A DNA stretch of 64,000 bases from Paracoccaceae bacterium (GCA_027486345.1 JAIXPH010000048.1:1-64000); one strand, 5' to 3'; counted from the first letter of the stretch, positions 25,605-34,051 are shown. Translations and numbers: made by a program. Notes: generated from the sequence alone by a model not told the origin.

Positions 25605-27182
25605 TCAATCCGTGAAAAGGTAATCCGTCGCCGCGATCTCGCGGGCTTTCTCGACCGGAATACCAAGGAATTCCGCCAGTGGCACGGTGTTTTCATCGAC
25701 CGACCCGGACTGCCGGATGCGGTGGAAATTCTCGAACCCAAGATCGCGCAGACGGTCGCTTTCAAATTTCACGTCATAGCGGATCGTCGGGAGCAGACGG
25801 TTAAACGTCTCGGGCGGCGTGTTGTCGCCCGCCAATCCCACCCGCTTGGCATGGCCGATCAGAAAGTCATCGGTGAAATCACATTCGATCTCCAGCAGTT
25901 TGACCACCGCCTTGTCGGTGTAGAAATCCTGAATGAGGTCGATGTTCGCCGGATCGATGCAAAAGATCAGCCGGTCCGTCTGCCAGTAATCGCAGAGCAT
26001 CCGCACCAGCGCGCGCCGGTGCCGCGTGCGCTTTTCCAGCGTGGACTGGATGCCGCCCAGATCCGGCACCGGGGCCGAGGCTTCGTTGAACAGGTATTCC
26101 GTCGCCGGGGTATTGGTGACGCTGCGCACCCGTTCCACCAGACGCTTGGCCACGTGCCATTTCTTGCAGGTCACCATCATCAGCGTCCGCCCGCGCCCGA
26201 CGCTGCTTTCCGTCTCCCAGAACCGTGGCGCGAACCGCCGCCCGATCCGCCCCCGCCCGGTCAGGAACTTGAACAGGCTCCGCCCCTCGTTCGAGATTTC
26301 GAACGGGATGCCCTTGGCCGCATAAAGCCGGCCGAGACGGTCCTTCAGGTCTTTCGCCTCGGGGCTGATCTTGCGGGCAAAAAGGTAATCCTGACTGACC
26401 AGCAGGTCATAATGGTCATTGTAGAAGGTCACCGGCATCCCGTAATCGGTGAACATCAGGAAGGTCAGGGTCCGGTTCCGGATCTCGGCCTCGGGGACCA
26501 GATGGCGAACGATGGTCTGAAAGAAGGTCTCGTCCGGAATCCAGGTGGTGCGGAAGAACCGCATCACATCCGGCCGGTTGGCGCAGAACTCCAGAACCGC
26601 TTCGATGGTCTGGCGGCGCAGGCACCACCACTGGCTGCCGATCTGCATCTGGATATCGGCGGGCACCTGCCGCTGAAAGCCCAAGCGGCGTTGCAGGTTC
26701 ATCGACGCATAGAACAGCCGTTTCTGCGTGCGCTCATTGAACCAGTGGCGAAAGATCAGCCGTTCTTCCTTGATGCCGGTCTTGATCCAGTCACTGGCAA
26801 AGAAATCCACGCTTTCGATGTAGTCCACCTCGGCCCGGTCGAGAAAGGCATGGGCAAATTCCGCCGACTTGATCGGCATGCAATCACCCGACAGCATGTA
26901 GAAATGGGTGGCCCGCGGAAAGGCCGCCACCGCGGCGCGGATGGCAATCAGCGTCGCATCGACCAGCGACCACGCCCCCCAGCCGCATTTCACCCGTTTT
27001 GGCGCAAAGACGACCGAAGCGTTGTCCTTCAGCGCCGCAACGATCCGGTCAAAATCCGCCCGTTTTGCCCGCGCATCGAAATGGATGGCGACGTAATCCC
27101 CAACCGCCGTCAGGCGTTGCGCTTGGGCGATGATGCCCTCGGGGTCTTTGTGACACAGCAGGATGTAGGCGATCTTGGCCAT
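25605..27182 (-). CDS. Core-2/I-branching-type glycosyltransferase (GT14) with DUF5928
   Basis: A 525-aa protein. Residues about 1-280 match the Branch (GT14, beta-1,6-N-acetylglucosaminyltransferase-like) fold: AKIAYILLCHKDPEGI, THFYMLSGDCMPIKS, IGSQWWCLRR and WIPDETFFQTIV. The C-terminal part (from about 340, MMVTCKKWHVAKRLVERV, FCIDPANIDLIQDF) corresponds to DUF5928, known mainly from Rhodobacterales. No signal peptide is visible, so it is likely cytosolic or membrane-peripheral. I use ATG 27182; a GTG 24 nt upstream is possible. It is divergent from a sulfotransferase gene, which suggests a sulfated surface glycan. Confidence 0.85.
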   Translation of the reverse strand: MAKIAYILLCHKDPEGIIAQAQRLTAVGDYVAIHFDARAKRADFDRIVAALKDNASVVFAPKRVKCGWGAWSLVDATLIAIRAAVAAFPRATHFYMLSGDCMPIKSAEFAHAFLDRAEVDYIESVDFFASDWIKTGIKEERLIFRHWFNERTQKRLFYASMNLQRRLGFQRQVPADIQMQIGSQWWCLRRQTIEAVLEFCANRPDVMRFFRTTWIPDETFFQTIVRHLVPEAEIRNRTLTFLMFTDYGMPVTFYNDHYDLLVSQDYLFARKISPEAKDLKDRLGRLYAAKGIPFEISNEGRSLFKFLTGRGRIGRRFAPRFWETESSVGRGRTLMMVTCKKWHVAKRLVERVRSVTNTPATEYLFNEASAPVPDLGGIQSTLEKRTRHRRALVRMLCDYWQTDRLIFCIDPANIDLIQDFYTDKAVVKLLEIECDFTDDFLIGHAKRVGLAGDNTPPETFNRLLPTIRYDVKFESDRLRDLGFENFHRIRQSGSVDENTVPLAEFLGIPVEKAREIAATDYLFTD

Positions 27183-27241
27183 TGGAAACCGTTTGCACCC
27201 CGACACGAGTCATTACGCCTGACAAATAACGTCAACGGTCA

Positions 27242-28144
27242 TTGAAAAGACAGCCCCGTTTTGCTTTCTTTGCATCAAACAGAACGGGCCGCGACAGGGT
27301 GGTCCGCAATCAGAGGCGGTTCTTGATGGGTTTTCCCGGTACGTGGATGACGGAAAGCGAAAGCGTGGTGTATCGGGTGGTGCCCAAATGCGCCTGCTCC
27401 ACCATCGGGCAGATCATGTTCTACGCCGACCATGGCCAATTCTTCGACGGGGACATCCACGATTCCACCAAGGGCCTGCATAAATGGGCGCAAGAGGCCA
27501 GCCAGCCCATCATCGAACGGAATGTGAAGGCGCATAAATCCTATGCCTTCACCTGCGTGCGCAACCCCTACACCCGCATCCTGTCCTCCTTCTTCGACAA
27601 GATTTGCGGCATACAACGGAACGGCAAGCGCTATCGCGGCAACCTCGTGCCGATGCTGATCCAGAAATACGGGATCGAGGTGGGCGGCGACGACGGCAAG
27701 CAAGAGTTCGACCAGATCGCCAGCTTCCGCCGGTTCCTCTTGTTCACCCGCGACACCATCCGCTTCAAGAAACCGATGGAACCGGACATCCACTGGTCCG
27801 CGATGGCGGGCCATATCTCGACCTTCATCGTGAACGGCGGGCGGTACGACCACATCTTCTTCACCGAGAAATTCAACGATGGCATGCAGGTCGTTCTGGA
27901 CAACATCACGCCGAAACATCCCGTCGTGCTGAAGGACATCCCCCGCTTCAACGAAAGCGAGGGCCACGGGCCCAAGCGCCTGCACCCGGTCGAGGATTAC
28001 TTCGACGACCTGTCAATGCATCTGATGTGGGAAATCTACAAACGCGATTTCCAGCTGTTCAAATATGACTTCGACAATCCGGCCAACAAGATGCCGCTTT
28101 CCGAGGTCGATCTGGACGAGGTTCACGCCAAGCTCGGCGACTGA
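27242..28144 (+). CDS. Sulfotransferase family 2 domain protein
   Basis: A protein of up to 300 aa that would transfer sulfate from PAPS to a carbohydrate. The 5'-phosphosulfate loop is VVPKCACSTIGQIMF and the 3'-phosphate-binding motif is FTCVRNPYTRILSSFF. The start is uncertain. TTG at 27242 gives a basic N-terminus (MKRQPRFAFFASNRTGRDR), GTG 27300 is possible, and the first ATG is at 27326 (272 aa). I list the longest because codon bias stays coding-like. The pairing with the branching glycosyltransferase suggests a shared polysaccharide product. Confidence 0.82.
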   Translation: MKRQPRFAFFASNRTGRDRVVRNQRRFLMGFPGTWMTESESVVYRVVPKCACSTIGQIMFYADHGQFFDGDIHDSTKGLHKWAQEASQPIIERNVKAHKSYAFTCVRNPYTRILSSFFDKICGIQRNGKRYRGNLVPMLIQKYGIEVGGDDGKQEFDQIASFRRFLLFTRDTIRFKKPMEPDIHWSAMAGHISTFIVNGGRYDHIFFTEKFNDGMQVVLDNITPKHPVVLKDIPRFNESEGHGPKRLHPVEDYFDDLSMHLMWEIYKRDFQLFKYDFDNPANKMPLSEVDLDEVHAKLGD

Positions 28145-28166
28145 CGCGCCTGCCATTCCGTGCGGA

Positions 28167-28248
28167 GCGGGGGATTTTGCATCCCCCGCAGCCATCGGTC
28201 CCCGGACCGATGGCTTACCCCCTGCAGGATATATGAACAGAGAAGACG
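28167..28248 (-). repeat. Intergenic structured repeat, copy f (inverted)
   Basis: Two tandem hairpins: GCGGGGGAT/ATCCCCCGC (28167-28175, 28181-28189) and AGCCATCGGTC/GACCGATGGCT (28190-28200, 28205-28215). A diverged core, GGATATATGAACAGAGAAG, follows, which is the reverse-orientation match of CTTCTCTGCCCAAATATCC in copy c. It starts 23 nt after the sulfotransferase stop and could act as its terminator. Confidence 0.65.
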
Positions 28249-28329
28249 GGTAGAAAGGATTTCTTAACCCGGTTCGGCGACGATTGGATCACGGTACAGG
28301 CTGGGAAGCCGATGACCGTCAGAGGAGAC

Positions 28330-28367
28330 GGCACCCTGCGGCTGGAGCAATCCCCCGTCAGGGTGCC
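28330..28367. repeat. Hairpin between repeat copies f and c
   Basis: GGCACCCTG (28330-28338) and CAGGGTGCC (28359-28367) form a 9-bp stem with a 20-nt loop. The 429-nt gap 28145-28573 contains this hairpin and two repeat copies in inverted orientation. I see no gene in it. Confidence 0.5.
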
Positions 28368-28389
28368 GCGCATGGCGCCCGACTGCGCC

Positions 28390-28480
28390 TGTCTTCTCTG
28401 CCCAAATATCCCACGGGGTCGTCCATCGGGTTCTCCATCGGTTCAAGAACCGATAGACGACCGGGTTTGCCCCCCCCGGC
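28390..28480 (+). repeat. Intergenic structured repeat, copy c
   Basis: Core CTTCTCTGCCCAAATATCCC followed by ACGGGG, then a hairpin ATCGGTTC/GAACCGAT flanked by TCGTC and GACGA arms. It then runs into GGGTTTG and a C-run. It faces copy f 140 nt away and lies between the convergent sulfotransferase and kinase genes. Confidence 0.6.
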
Positions 28481-28573
28481 GCTTACCATCGGCGCTGCGC
28501 GCAAAGGTCATCCCGTGGCAACGGCGGCGCGCGAAGGCCGGGGAACCCGGCCCGAGCAAGCCGCCCGCCCGGT

Positions 28574-29557
28574 TCAGATCAGCCCTTCCCTGCGGAACAG
28601 CGCCTTCATATCCGTCTCGGGACGCGCGCCAAAATGGCTGATCACCTCGGCTGCGGCGACGCAGCCCATCTTGCCGGCCACCGCCAGCGGCTTGCCGGTG
28701 GCCAAGCCATAGAGGAACCCGGCCGCGAACTGGTCGCCCGCGCCGGTCGCATCCACCGGCACCACGCGGTTGACCGGGACGGCGACCTGCTCTGCACCTT
28801 GGATCAACAGCACGTCATGCCCAGACCGCGTGCAGGCGATGGTGCCGACCTCGGCCGCCGCCTGTTCCAAAGCCGACGAAAGGTCGGTCTGATACAGCGA
28901 GGCCCATTCGTGCTCGTTGCCGATCACATAGTCCAACTCGCGCACCAGACGGCGGAAATCGGTGCGGTGGCGGTCAACGCAGAACGGGTCCGACAGCGAC
29001 ACGCCCGCTTTGCCCCCTGCGCGACGGCACAGTTGCGCGGCACGTTCCAGCGCCGCCTTGCCGGGGGCCTTGTCGTAGAGATAGCCCTCGATCAGCAACA
29101 GCGCCGTATCGCCTGCCACCTCGTCCGACACATCCTGCGGCCCGAGGTCCGAGGAGATGCCCAGATAGGTGTTCATCGACCGCTCCCCATCCGGCGAGAC
29201 GAAGATCATTGACCGTGAGGTTGGCAAGTCCCCCCCCGGCACCGGCGGATTGGGGAAATCGCTGCCGCTGTCGGCCATGCTTTGCGCGTAGAACCGGCCA
29301 AGGGCATCGTCATGCACCCGCCCGATGAAGGCGGTTTTCAGACCCAGTGCCCCGATCCCCGCCAGCGTGTTGGCGACCGATCCGCCAGCGGCCTGCACGC
29401 GTTCTTTCATCGCGGCGTAAAGGAGTTCACCCCGCTCCCGCTCGACCAGTTGCATGATGCCCTTCTCGATCCCCATCAGTTCGAGAAAGCTGTCATCAGC
29501 CTGCGTCAGCACATCCACGATGGCATTGCCGATGCCGACGGCGTCATACTTCTTCAT
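28574..29557 (-). CDS. PfkB-family carbohydrate/nucleoside kinase (adenosine kinase-like)
   Basis: A 327-aa ribokinase-fold kinase. The substrate-binding AGGSVANTLAGIGALGLK motif and the catalytic/anion-hole DATGAGDQFAAGFLYGLA are present. This group is often annotated adenosine kinase in Rhodobacterales, but substrate cannot be fixed from sequence. The ATG at 29557 (MKKYDAVGIGNAIVDVL) overlaps the nth stop as ATGA, showing coupling with nth. Upstream in-frame sequence lies inside nth and is not part of this protein. Confidence 0.9.
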   Translation of the reverse strand: MKKYDAVGIGNAIVDVLTQADDSFLELMGIEKGIMQLVERERGELLYAAMKERVQAAGGSVANTLAGIGALGLKTAFIGRVHDDALGRFYAQSMADSGSDFPNPPVPGGDLPTSRSMIFVSPDGERSMNTYLGISSDLGPQDVSDEVAGDTALLLIEGYLYDKAPGKAALERAAQLCRRAGGKAGVSLSDPFCVDRHRTDFRRLVRELDYVIGNEHEWASLYQTDLSSALEQAAAEVGTIACTRSGHDVLLIQGAEQVAVPVNRVVPVDATGAGDQFAAGFLYGLATGKPLAVAGKMGCVAAAEVISHFGARPETDMKALFRREGLI

Positions 29558-30198
29558 TCGGTCTTTTCCTCGTAAAGGCACAGGTCCCGGATCGGGCAGA
29601 TGCCGCATTTCGGTTTGCGGGCGGTGCAGATGTAGCGGCCGTGCAGGATCAGCCAATGATGGGCGTGCAATTGGAACTCGGCGGGGACATTGTCCTCGAT
29701 CGCGCGCTCGACCGCGGTCTCGTCCTTGCCCGGCGCGATGCCGCTGCGATTGCCAAGGCGGAAGATATGCGTGTCCACCGCCTGCGACGGTTGGTGGAAC
29801 CACATGTTCAGCACCACATTCGCCGTCTTGCGCCCCACCCCCGGCAGCGATTGCAGCGCCGCGCGGGACGAGGGCACCTCGCCGCCATAGTCCTCGACCA
29901 ATATCCGCGACAGCTTGATCACGTTCTTGGCCTTGTTGCGGAACAGGCCGATGGTCTTGATGTGACCAATCAGCGCCTCTTCGCCCAGATCCAACATCTT
30001 TTGCGGCGTATCGGCGATCTGGAACAGCGCCCGCGTGGCCCGGTTCACGCCCACATCGGTGGCCTGCGCAGACAGGGCCACGGCGACCAGTAGGGTATAG
30101 GCGTTCAGATGCTCCAACTCACCCTTCGGCTCCGCGTCCAGGGCATGGAAGCGGGTGAAGATCTCCTTCATCGCGGCATAGGGCAATTGGCGTGTCAT
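29554..30198 (-). CDS. nth: Endonuclease III
   Basis: A 214-aa base-excision-repair DNA glycosylase/AP lyase acting on oxidised pyrimidines. The helix-hairpin-helix is LQSLPGVGRKTANVVLN with its catalytic lysine. The catalytic aspartate is in VDTHIFRLGNR, and the 4Fe-4S loop C-X6-C-X2-C-X5-C is complete (CTARKPKCGICPIRDLC). The ATG at 30198 (MTRQLPYAAMKEIF) gives the standard length. Its stop overlaps the PfkB kinase start. Confidence 0.96.
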   Translation of the reverse strand: MTRQLPYAAMKEIFTRFHALDAEPKGELEHLNAYTLLVAVALSAQATDVGVNRATRALFQIADTPQKMLDLGEEALIGHIKTIGLFRNKAKNVIKLSRILVEDYGGEVPSSRAALQSLPGVGRKTANVVLNMWFHQPSQAVDTHIFRLGNRSGIAPGKDETAVERAIEDNVPAEFQLHAHHWLILHGRYICTARKPKCGICPIRDLCLYEEKTE

Positions 30199-30309
30199 GG
30201 GGCAAGGGCATAGGCCAGCAAAGCCCACCGGGCAAGGCGGAAGCCGCAGTTTCCGGGTCGCCCGTGGCGGAAACGACGCCTATCCTGAGCGCGACGCAGG
30301 AGAGATGCC

Positions 30310-31155
30310 ATGACGACCGATGCCGACACCCCCGCCTATCACTACGCCCTGATCGCCCGCGCGCTGCGCGAGATTGACAGCGCCGGTCCGGGGCTAGGTT
30401 TGGACGACCTCGCCGCCCGTATCGGCCTGTCGCCCGCGCATTTCCAGCGCACCTTTACGGCTTGGGTCGGCGTCTCGCCCAAGCGCTATCAGCAGTACCT
30501 GACGCTGGATCACGCCCGCCAGATGCTGTCCGCGCGGCACAGCACTTTGGAGACCGCGCTGGAGGCGGGACTGTCCGGCACGGGTCGCCTGCATGACCTG
30601 TTCCTGCGCTGGGAGGCGATGTCACCCGGCGAATTCGCCCTGGGCGGCGCGGGGCTGACCATCCGCTGGGGCTGGTTCGACAGCCCCTATGGCCCAGCCT
30701 TGGTGATGGGCACGGATCGCGGCATCTGCGGTCTGGGCTTCGCGGCCGAGATGGGGGAAGAGGCCACCTTCGCCGATCTGGCCGGGCGCTGGCCTGCCGC
30801 CGTATATGCGCGGGATGAGGCGTTCTTGCGGCCATGGGCGCTGGCCGCTTTCGGCGGCGGGGCGAATGCCGACACGGCGCTGCACCTGATCGGCGCACCG
30901 TTCCAGATCAAGGTCTGGGAGGCGCTTTTGCACATCCCCGAAGGTCAGGTGACAACCTATTCCGATCTGGCGCGCGTCGTGGGCCATCCCAAGGCCGTGC
31001 GCGCGGTGGGCACCGCCGTCGGGCGCAACCCGATCAGCCTGCTGATCCCCTGCCACCGCGCCTTGCGGAAGTCGGGCGCCTTGGGTGGTTACCATTGGGG
31101 CCTGCCCGTCAAACGCGCGATGCTGGCCCGCGAGGCCGCCCGCACCGGAATGTGA
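30310..31155 (+). CDS. AraC-type regulator / O6-methylguanine-DNA methyltransferase fusion
   Basis: A 281-aa Ada-like protein. Residues about 10-105 form an AraC helix-turn-helix (LDDLAARIGLSPAHFQRTFT, YQQYLTLDHARQML). Residues about 115-280 form the methyltransferase, with FQIKVWEALLHIPEGQVTTY and the active-site IPCHRAL. The N-terminal zinc-binding Ada domain, which senses methyl phosphotriesters, is absent. The protein probably repairs O6-methylguanine but may not be a classic methylation-activated switch. It is divergent from nth, so two DNA repair genes share an upstream region. Confidence 0.92.
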   Translation: MTTDADTPAYHYALIARALREIDSAGPGLGLDDLAARIGLSPAHFQRTFTAWVGVSPKRYQQYLTLDHARQMLSARHSTLETALEAGLSGTGRLHDLFLRWEAMSPGEFALGGAGLTIRWGWFDSPYGPALVMGTDRGICGLGFAAEMGEEATFADLAGRWPAAVYARDEAFLRPWALAAFGGGANADTALHLIGAPFQIKVWEALLHIPEGQVTTYSDLARVVGHPKAVRAVGTAVGRNPISLLIPCHRALRKSGALGGYHWGLPVKRAMLAREAARTGM

Positions 31156-31282
31156 TGGGCGGAAACCTGCCACGGAGGCGCGTCGTCTATGCGGCGGGAC
31201 GGCGCGTTAGTATAAGGTCGCTAAAGACCGGGGGATTACCCGGCTTTGGCATCAGCTTTTTTTCACGAGGCGGCAGAGTCCC

Positions 31283-31933
31283 ATGACCTTCATCAAAACC
31301 CCGATCCTTCTGGCCACTGGCGCGGTGCTGGCCCTGTCGGCCTGCGTCAATCCCAACGCCTACCCGGACAATCCGAACGCCCGCACCCAGAATGGCGCGA
31401 TCATCGGCGGCATGGCCGGGGCGCTTTTGGGCGCGCAAAGCGATGAGGACCGCTTGGCCAAGGCCGTGGTTGGCGGTGCCATTGGCGCGGCCCTCGGGGG
31501 GGCCATCGGCCAGACGCTCGACCAGCAGGCGGCGGAACTGCGCGCGATCAACCCCAGCTTCAGCGTCACCAACATGGGCGACTATCTGGTCGTCAACATG
31601 CCGCAGGATGTGCTGTTTGCAGTGGACAGCGCCAGCCTGCGCCCGGATCTTGTGGCCGACCTCGGCTCTGTCGCGCAGAACCTGATCTCTTACCCCAACA
31701 GCCGGATCGAGGTCATCGGCCATACCGACGACACCGGCTCTGCCGCCTATAACGCGGACCTGTCGCAGCGACGTGCCTCGTCCGTGGCGCAGGTGCTGAT
31801 GGCGCGCGGCGTGCCGGGCAGCCGCCTGACCGCCTATGGCCGCGGCGAGGACATGCCCATCGCCTCGAATGCCACGCCTCAGGGTCAGGCGCTGAACCGC
31901 CGCGTGGAAATCATCATCCGCCCGATCCGCTGA
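31283..31933 (+). CDS. OmpA-family outer-membrane lipoprotein
   Basis: A 216-aa lipoprotein. The signal peptide ends with the lipobox LSAC at about residue 21. A glycine-zipper-like stretch follows (IIGGMAGALLGA and GGAIGAALGGAIGQTL). The C-terminal OmpA peptidoglycan-binding domain contains IEVIGHTDDTGSAAYN, SQRRASSVAQVL and NRRVEIIIRP. It resembles Pal/YiaD-type proteins that tie the outer membrane to peptidoglycan. It is monocistronic, bounded by a strong terminator. Confidence 0.92.
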   Translation: MTFIKTPILLATGAVLALSACVNPNAYPDNPNARTQNGAIIGGMAGALLGAQSDEDRLAKAVVGGAIGAALGGAIGQTLDQQAAELRAINPSFSVTNMGDYLVVNMPQDVLFAVDSASLRPDLVADLGSVAQNLISYPNSRIEVIGHTDDTGSAAYNADLSQRRASSVAQVLMARGVPGSRLTAYGRGEDMPIASNATPQGQALNRRVEIIIRPIR

Positions 31934-31971
31934 TCCTTGGCGCACGCCTGACAAGGTGACAAGGTTACAAG

Positions 31972-31995
31972 GGGGCCGGGCGACCGGCCCCTTTT
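31972..31995 (+). terminator. Rho-independent terminator after the OmpA lipoprotein gene
   Basis: GGGGCCGG (31972-31979) pairs with CCGGCCCC (31984-31991) around a GCGA loop and is followed by TTTT (31992-31995). It sits 39 nt after the stop. Confidence 0.85.
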
Positions 31996-32013
31996 GCATT
32001 GTGACGGCAGCGA

Positions 32014-32035
32014 ATTGGTCCTAATTTCCGACCAA
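32014..32035. promoter_or_regulatory. Candidate operator before the FadR-type regulator
   Basis: ATTGGTC (32014-32020), a 9-nt spacer and GACCAA (32030-32035); TTGGTC/GACCAA is a perfect 6-bp dyad. It ends 15 nt before the regulator's ATG, a common place for autoregulation. The same pattern occurs upstream of glcD at 9234. Confidence 0.45.
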
Positions 32036-32050
32036 AGCCAGAGTGCCGCG

Positions 32051-32836
32051 ATGCCCTTTCAGAAAATCCATCCCGAAAAACTGTCGCACAGCGTCGTCCG
32101 GCAGATCGAGCTTTTGATCCTGCGCGGCATCCTGCGCCCCGGTGAACGCCTGCCATCCGAACGCGAACTGTCGGATCGCATGGGCGTGTCACGCCCATCG
32201 CTGCGCGATGCGGTAGCGGAATTGCAGGATCGTGGCCTTTTGATCGCGCGGCCCAATGCAGGCATCTTCGTCGGCGATGTGCTGGGGTCCGCCTTTTCGC
32301 CCGCGCTGGTGGACCTGTTTGCCAAACATGACGAGGCGGTGTTCGACTACCTGACCTTCCGCCGCGACATGGAGGGCTTGGCCGCCGAACGGGCCGCGCG
32401 GTTGGGGTCGGACACCGATCTGGCGCTCATCGACACGATCTTCCAGAAGATGGAAGCGGCCCACCAGAAGCGTGACCCCTCGGATGAGGCGGCGCTGGAC
32501 GCCGAATTCCACATGGCGATCATCGAGGCCAGCCACAACGTGATCATGCTGCACATGATGCGCTCGATGTTTGACCTCTTGCGGCAGGGCGTGTTCTACA
32601 ACCGCCAGATCATGTTCCGCCTGCGGCCCACCCGGCAGATGCTGCTGGACCAGCATCGCGCCATCAATCAGGCCATCCAGACCCGCGACCCGCAGGCCGC
32701 GCGTGCCGCGGTGACAGCCCATCTCGATTTCGTTCTCACCGCGTTGGACGAACAATTCCGCGCCGACCGGAACGAAGACATCGCGCGACTGCGGCTGGAG
32801 CATGAAAACGCCCGCCGCACGCCCCCGCAGGGATGA
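32051..32836 (+). CDS. FadR/GntR-family transcriptional regulator
   Basis: A 261-aa regulator. The N-terminal winged helix-turn-helix is RGILRPGERLPSERELSDRM with GVSRPSLRDAVAELQDRGLL. The C-terminal FCD ligand-binding domain contains FRRDMEGLAAERAARL, the DAEFHMAIIEASHN motif (metal/ligand His) and QHRAINQAIQTRDPQAARAAV. It belongs to the group containing PdhR, LldR and GlcC. ATG 32051 is used. No obvious target operon is adjacent. A dyad directly upstream suggests autoregulation, and a like site precedes glcD. Confidence 0.9.
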   Translation: MPFQKIHPEKLSHSVVRQIELLILRGILRPGERLPSERELSDRMGVSRPSLRDAVAELQDRGLLIARPNAGIFVGDVLGSAFSPALVDLFAKHDEAVFDYLTFRRDMEGLAAERAARLGSDTDLALIDTIFQKMEAAHQKRDPSDEAALDAEFHMAIIEASHNVIMLHMMRSMFDLLRQGVFYNRQIMFRLRPTRQMLLDQHRAINQAIQTRDPQAARAAVTAHLDFVLTALDEQFRADRNEDIARLRLEHENARRTPPQG

Positions 32837-32845
32837 CCATGAAAA

Positions 32846-32873
32846 AGACCCGGAACACAAAGGTTCCGGGTCT
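32846..32873. terminator. Bidirectional terminator between the FadR-type gene and atpF
   Basis: AGACCCGGAAC (32846-32856) pairs with GTTCCGGGTCT (32863-32873). An A-run at 32842-32846 gives a T-run on the minus strand, making this a proper Rho-independent terminator for the F0 operon. It lies between convergent genes. Confidence 0.85.
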
Positions 32874-32898
32874 GATCCTTGGTCAGCAAAGGCTGGCG

Positions 32899-33456
32899 TC
32901 AGTGCAGCTTGGCCTCGACCTGCGCGATGGCGGCATCGATCGACGCCGCAGCGCCCTCGGCCGTCATCTGCTTGGACAGAACCTCGGCCGCGGCCGAGAC
33001 CGCCACCGAAATCGCCTGCTCACGCACCGCCCGGATCGCACCCTTTTCGGCTGCATCGATCTGTTCCTCCGCAGCCGCAAGACGTCGCGCGATCGAGGAT
33101 TTCAGCTCTGCCTTCGCCTGATCGGCGGCGGCTTTCGCCTCTTTCTTGGCAGCAGCGACGATCTGGTCGGCCTGTTCCTGCACCTGCTTGTGCTTTTTCT
33201 CATACGAGGCAAGCAAAGCCTTGGCTTCTTCGCGCAGGGCACGGGCTTCGTCCAGTTCGGCCTTGATCTGTGCGGCACGCCCATCCAGCAGCCCCGCGAT
33301 CCGCCCCGGCACCTTTGCGTAAAGCAGGATGCCGACGAAGATCAGGAAGGCGACCGAGACGATGAAGTTGGTGTTCTGAAGCGAGAAGAACGGACCCGAG
33401 GCCGCCATCGCGGGCGAGGCGGTCAGGGCCAGTACGGCTGCAAGTTTCTTCATCAT
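32899..33456 (-). CDS. atpF: ATP synthase F0 subunit b
   Basis: A 185-aa peripheral stalk subunit. A short hydrophobic N-terminus and one membrane helix ([20 protein letters not shown]) precede a long charged coiled coil ([20 protein letters not shown] onward). The start is ATG 33456 following AAGGGG. It overlaps nothing but lies right at the stop of the b' gene. It is the last gene of the F0 operon. The residues [17 protein letters not shown] look like a cleavable signal, as often seen in this group. Confidence 0.94.
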   Translation of the reverse strand: MMKKLAAVLALTASPAMAASGPFFSLQNTNFIVSVAFLIFVGILLYAKVPGRIAGLLDGRAAQIKAELDEARALREEAKALLASYEKKHKQVQEQADQIVAAAKKEAKAAADQAKAELKSSIARRLAAAEEQIDAAEKGAIRAVREQAISVAVSAAAEVLSKQMTAEGAAASIDAAIAQVEAKLH

Positions 33457-33458
33457 GG

Positions 33459-33989
33459 TCACCCCTTCAGCCGGGCAGAGACAGCCGCCGAAACACCCTG
33501 TGCATCGGACTTGCCACCCAAGGCGGCAACAAGCTCATGCGCGGTATCGGTCGCGACTTCCGTCACAGCCGCCACGGCACCTGCACGGATTTCGCCGATG
33601 CGGGCTTCGGATTGCGACGCCTTGGCCGAAATCTCGGCATCGGCCTGCGCGGTTGCGGCGGCGAGGTCTTTCTGGATCTCGGCGCGCGCTTCGGCCACGA
33701 TCTTGGCAGCATCGGCACGGGCACGGGCGAGGGCCTCGTTGTAGGCGCGCTCGGCCTCCACGGCCTTCTGCTTCAGCTCTTCAGCTGCGGTCAGATCATT
33801 GGTGATGGTGCCACGGCGTTCCGCCAGAACCGCACCGATGCGGGGCAGCGCGATGCGCGTCAGCACGAAATAGATGACGACCAGCGTGACCAGCAACCAG
33901 AAGATCTGGTTCGGCCAGGTGGTGACGTCAAGTTGCGGCATCCCGACTGCATGTTCAGCAGCCGCGCCACCATGGGCTTCGGTCGCCAT
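33459..33989 (-). CDS. atpF': ATP synthase F0 subunit b'
   Basis: A 176-aa second stalk subunit, characteristic of phototrophs and many alphaproteobacteria, forming a b/b' heterodimer with AtpF. One membrane helix is at residues about 30-50 ([20 protein letters not shown]). A coiled coil with [20 protein letters not shown] follows. The start follows GGGAGAACGAC. It lies between atpE and atpF on the minus strand. Confidence 0.93.
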   Translation of the reverse strand: MATEAHGGAAAEHAVGMPQLDVTTWPNQIFWLLVTLVVIYFVLTRIALPRIGAVLAERRGTITNDLTAAEELKQKAVEAERAYNEALARARADAAKIVAEARAEIQKDLAAATAQADAEISAKASQSEARIGEIRAGAVAAVTEVATDTAHELVAALGGKSDAQGVSAAVSARLKG

Positions 33990-34018
33990 GTCGTTCTCCC
34001 TGAGACCCTGAGAAATCA

Positions 34019-34051
34019 GGCCGAGGTGGCGGTATCCCCGCCACCCCGGCC
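34019..34051 (-). terminator. Hairpin between atpE and the b' gene
   Basis: GGCCGAGGTGGCGG (34019-34032) pairs with CCGCCACCCCGGCC (34038-34051) with a single mismatch and a 5-nt loop. No T-run is present. Placed after the c-subunit gene, it could protect the upstream mRNA and raise c-subunit output relative to b and b'. Confidence 0.55.
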
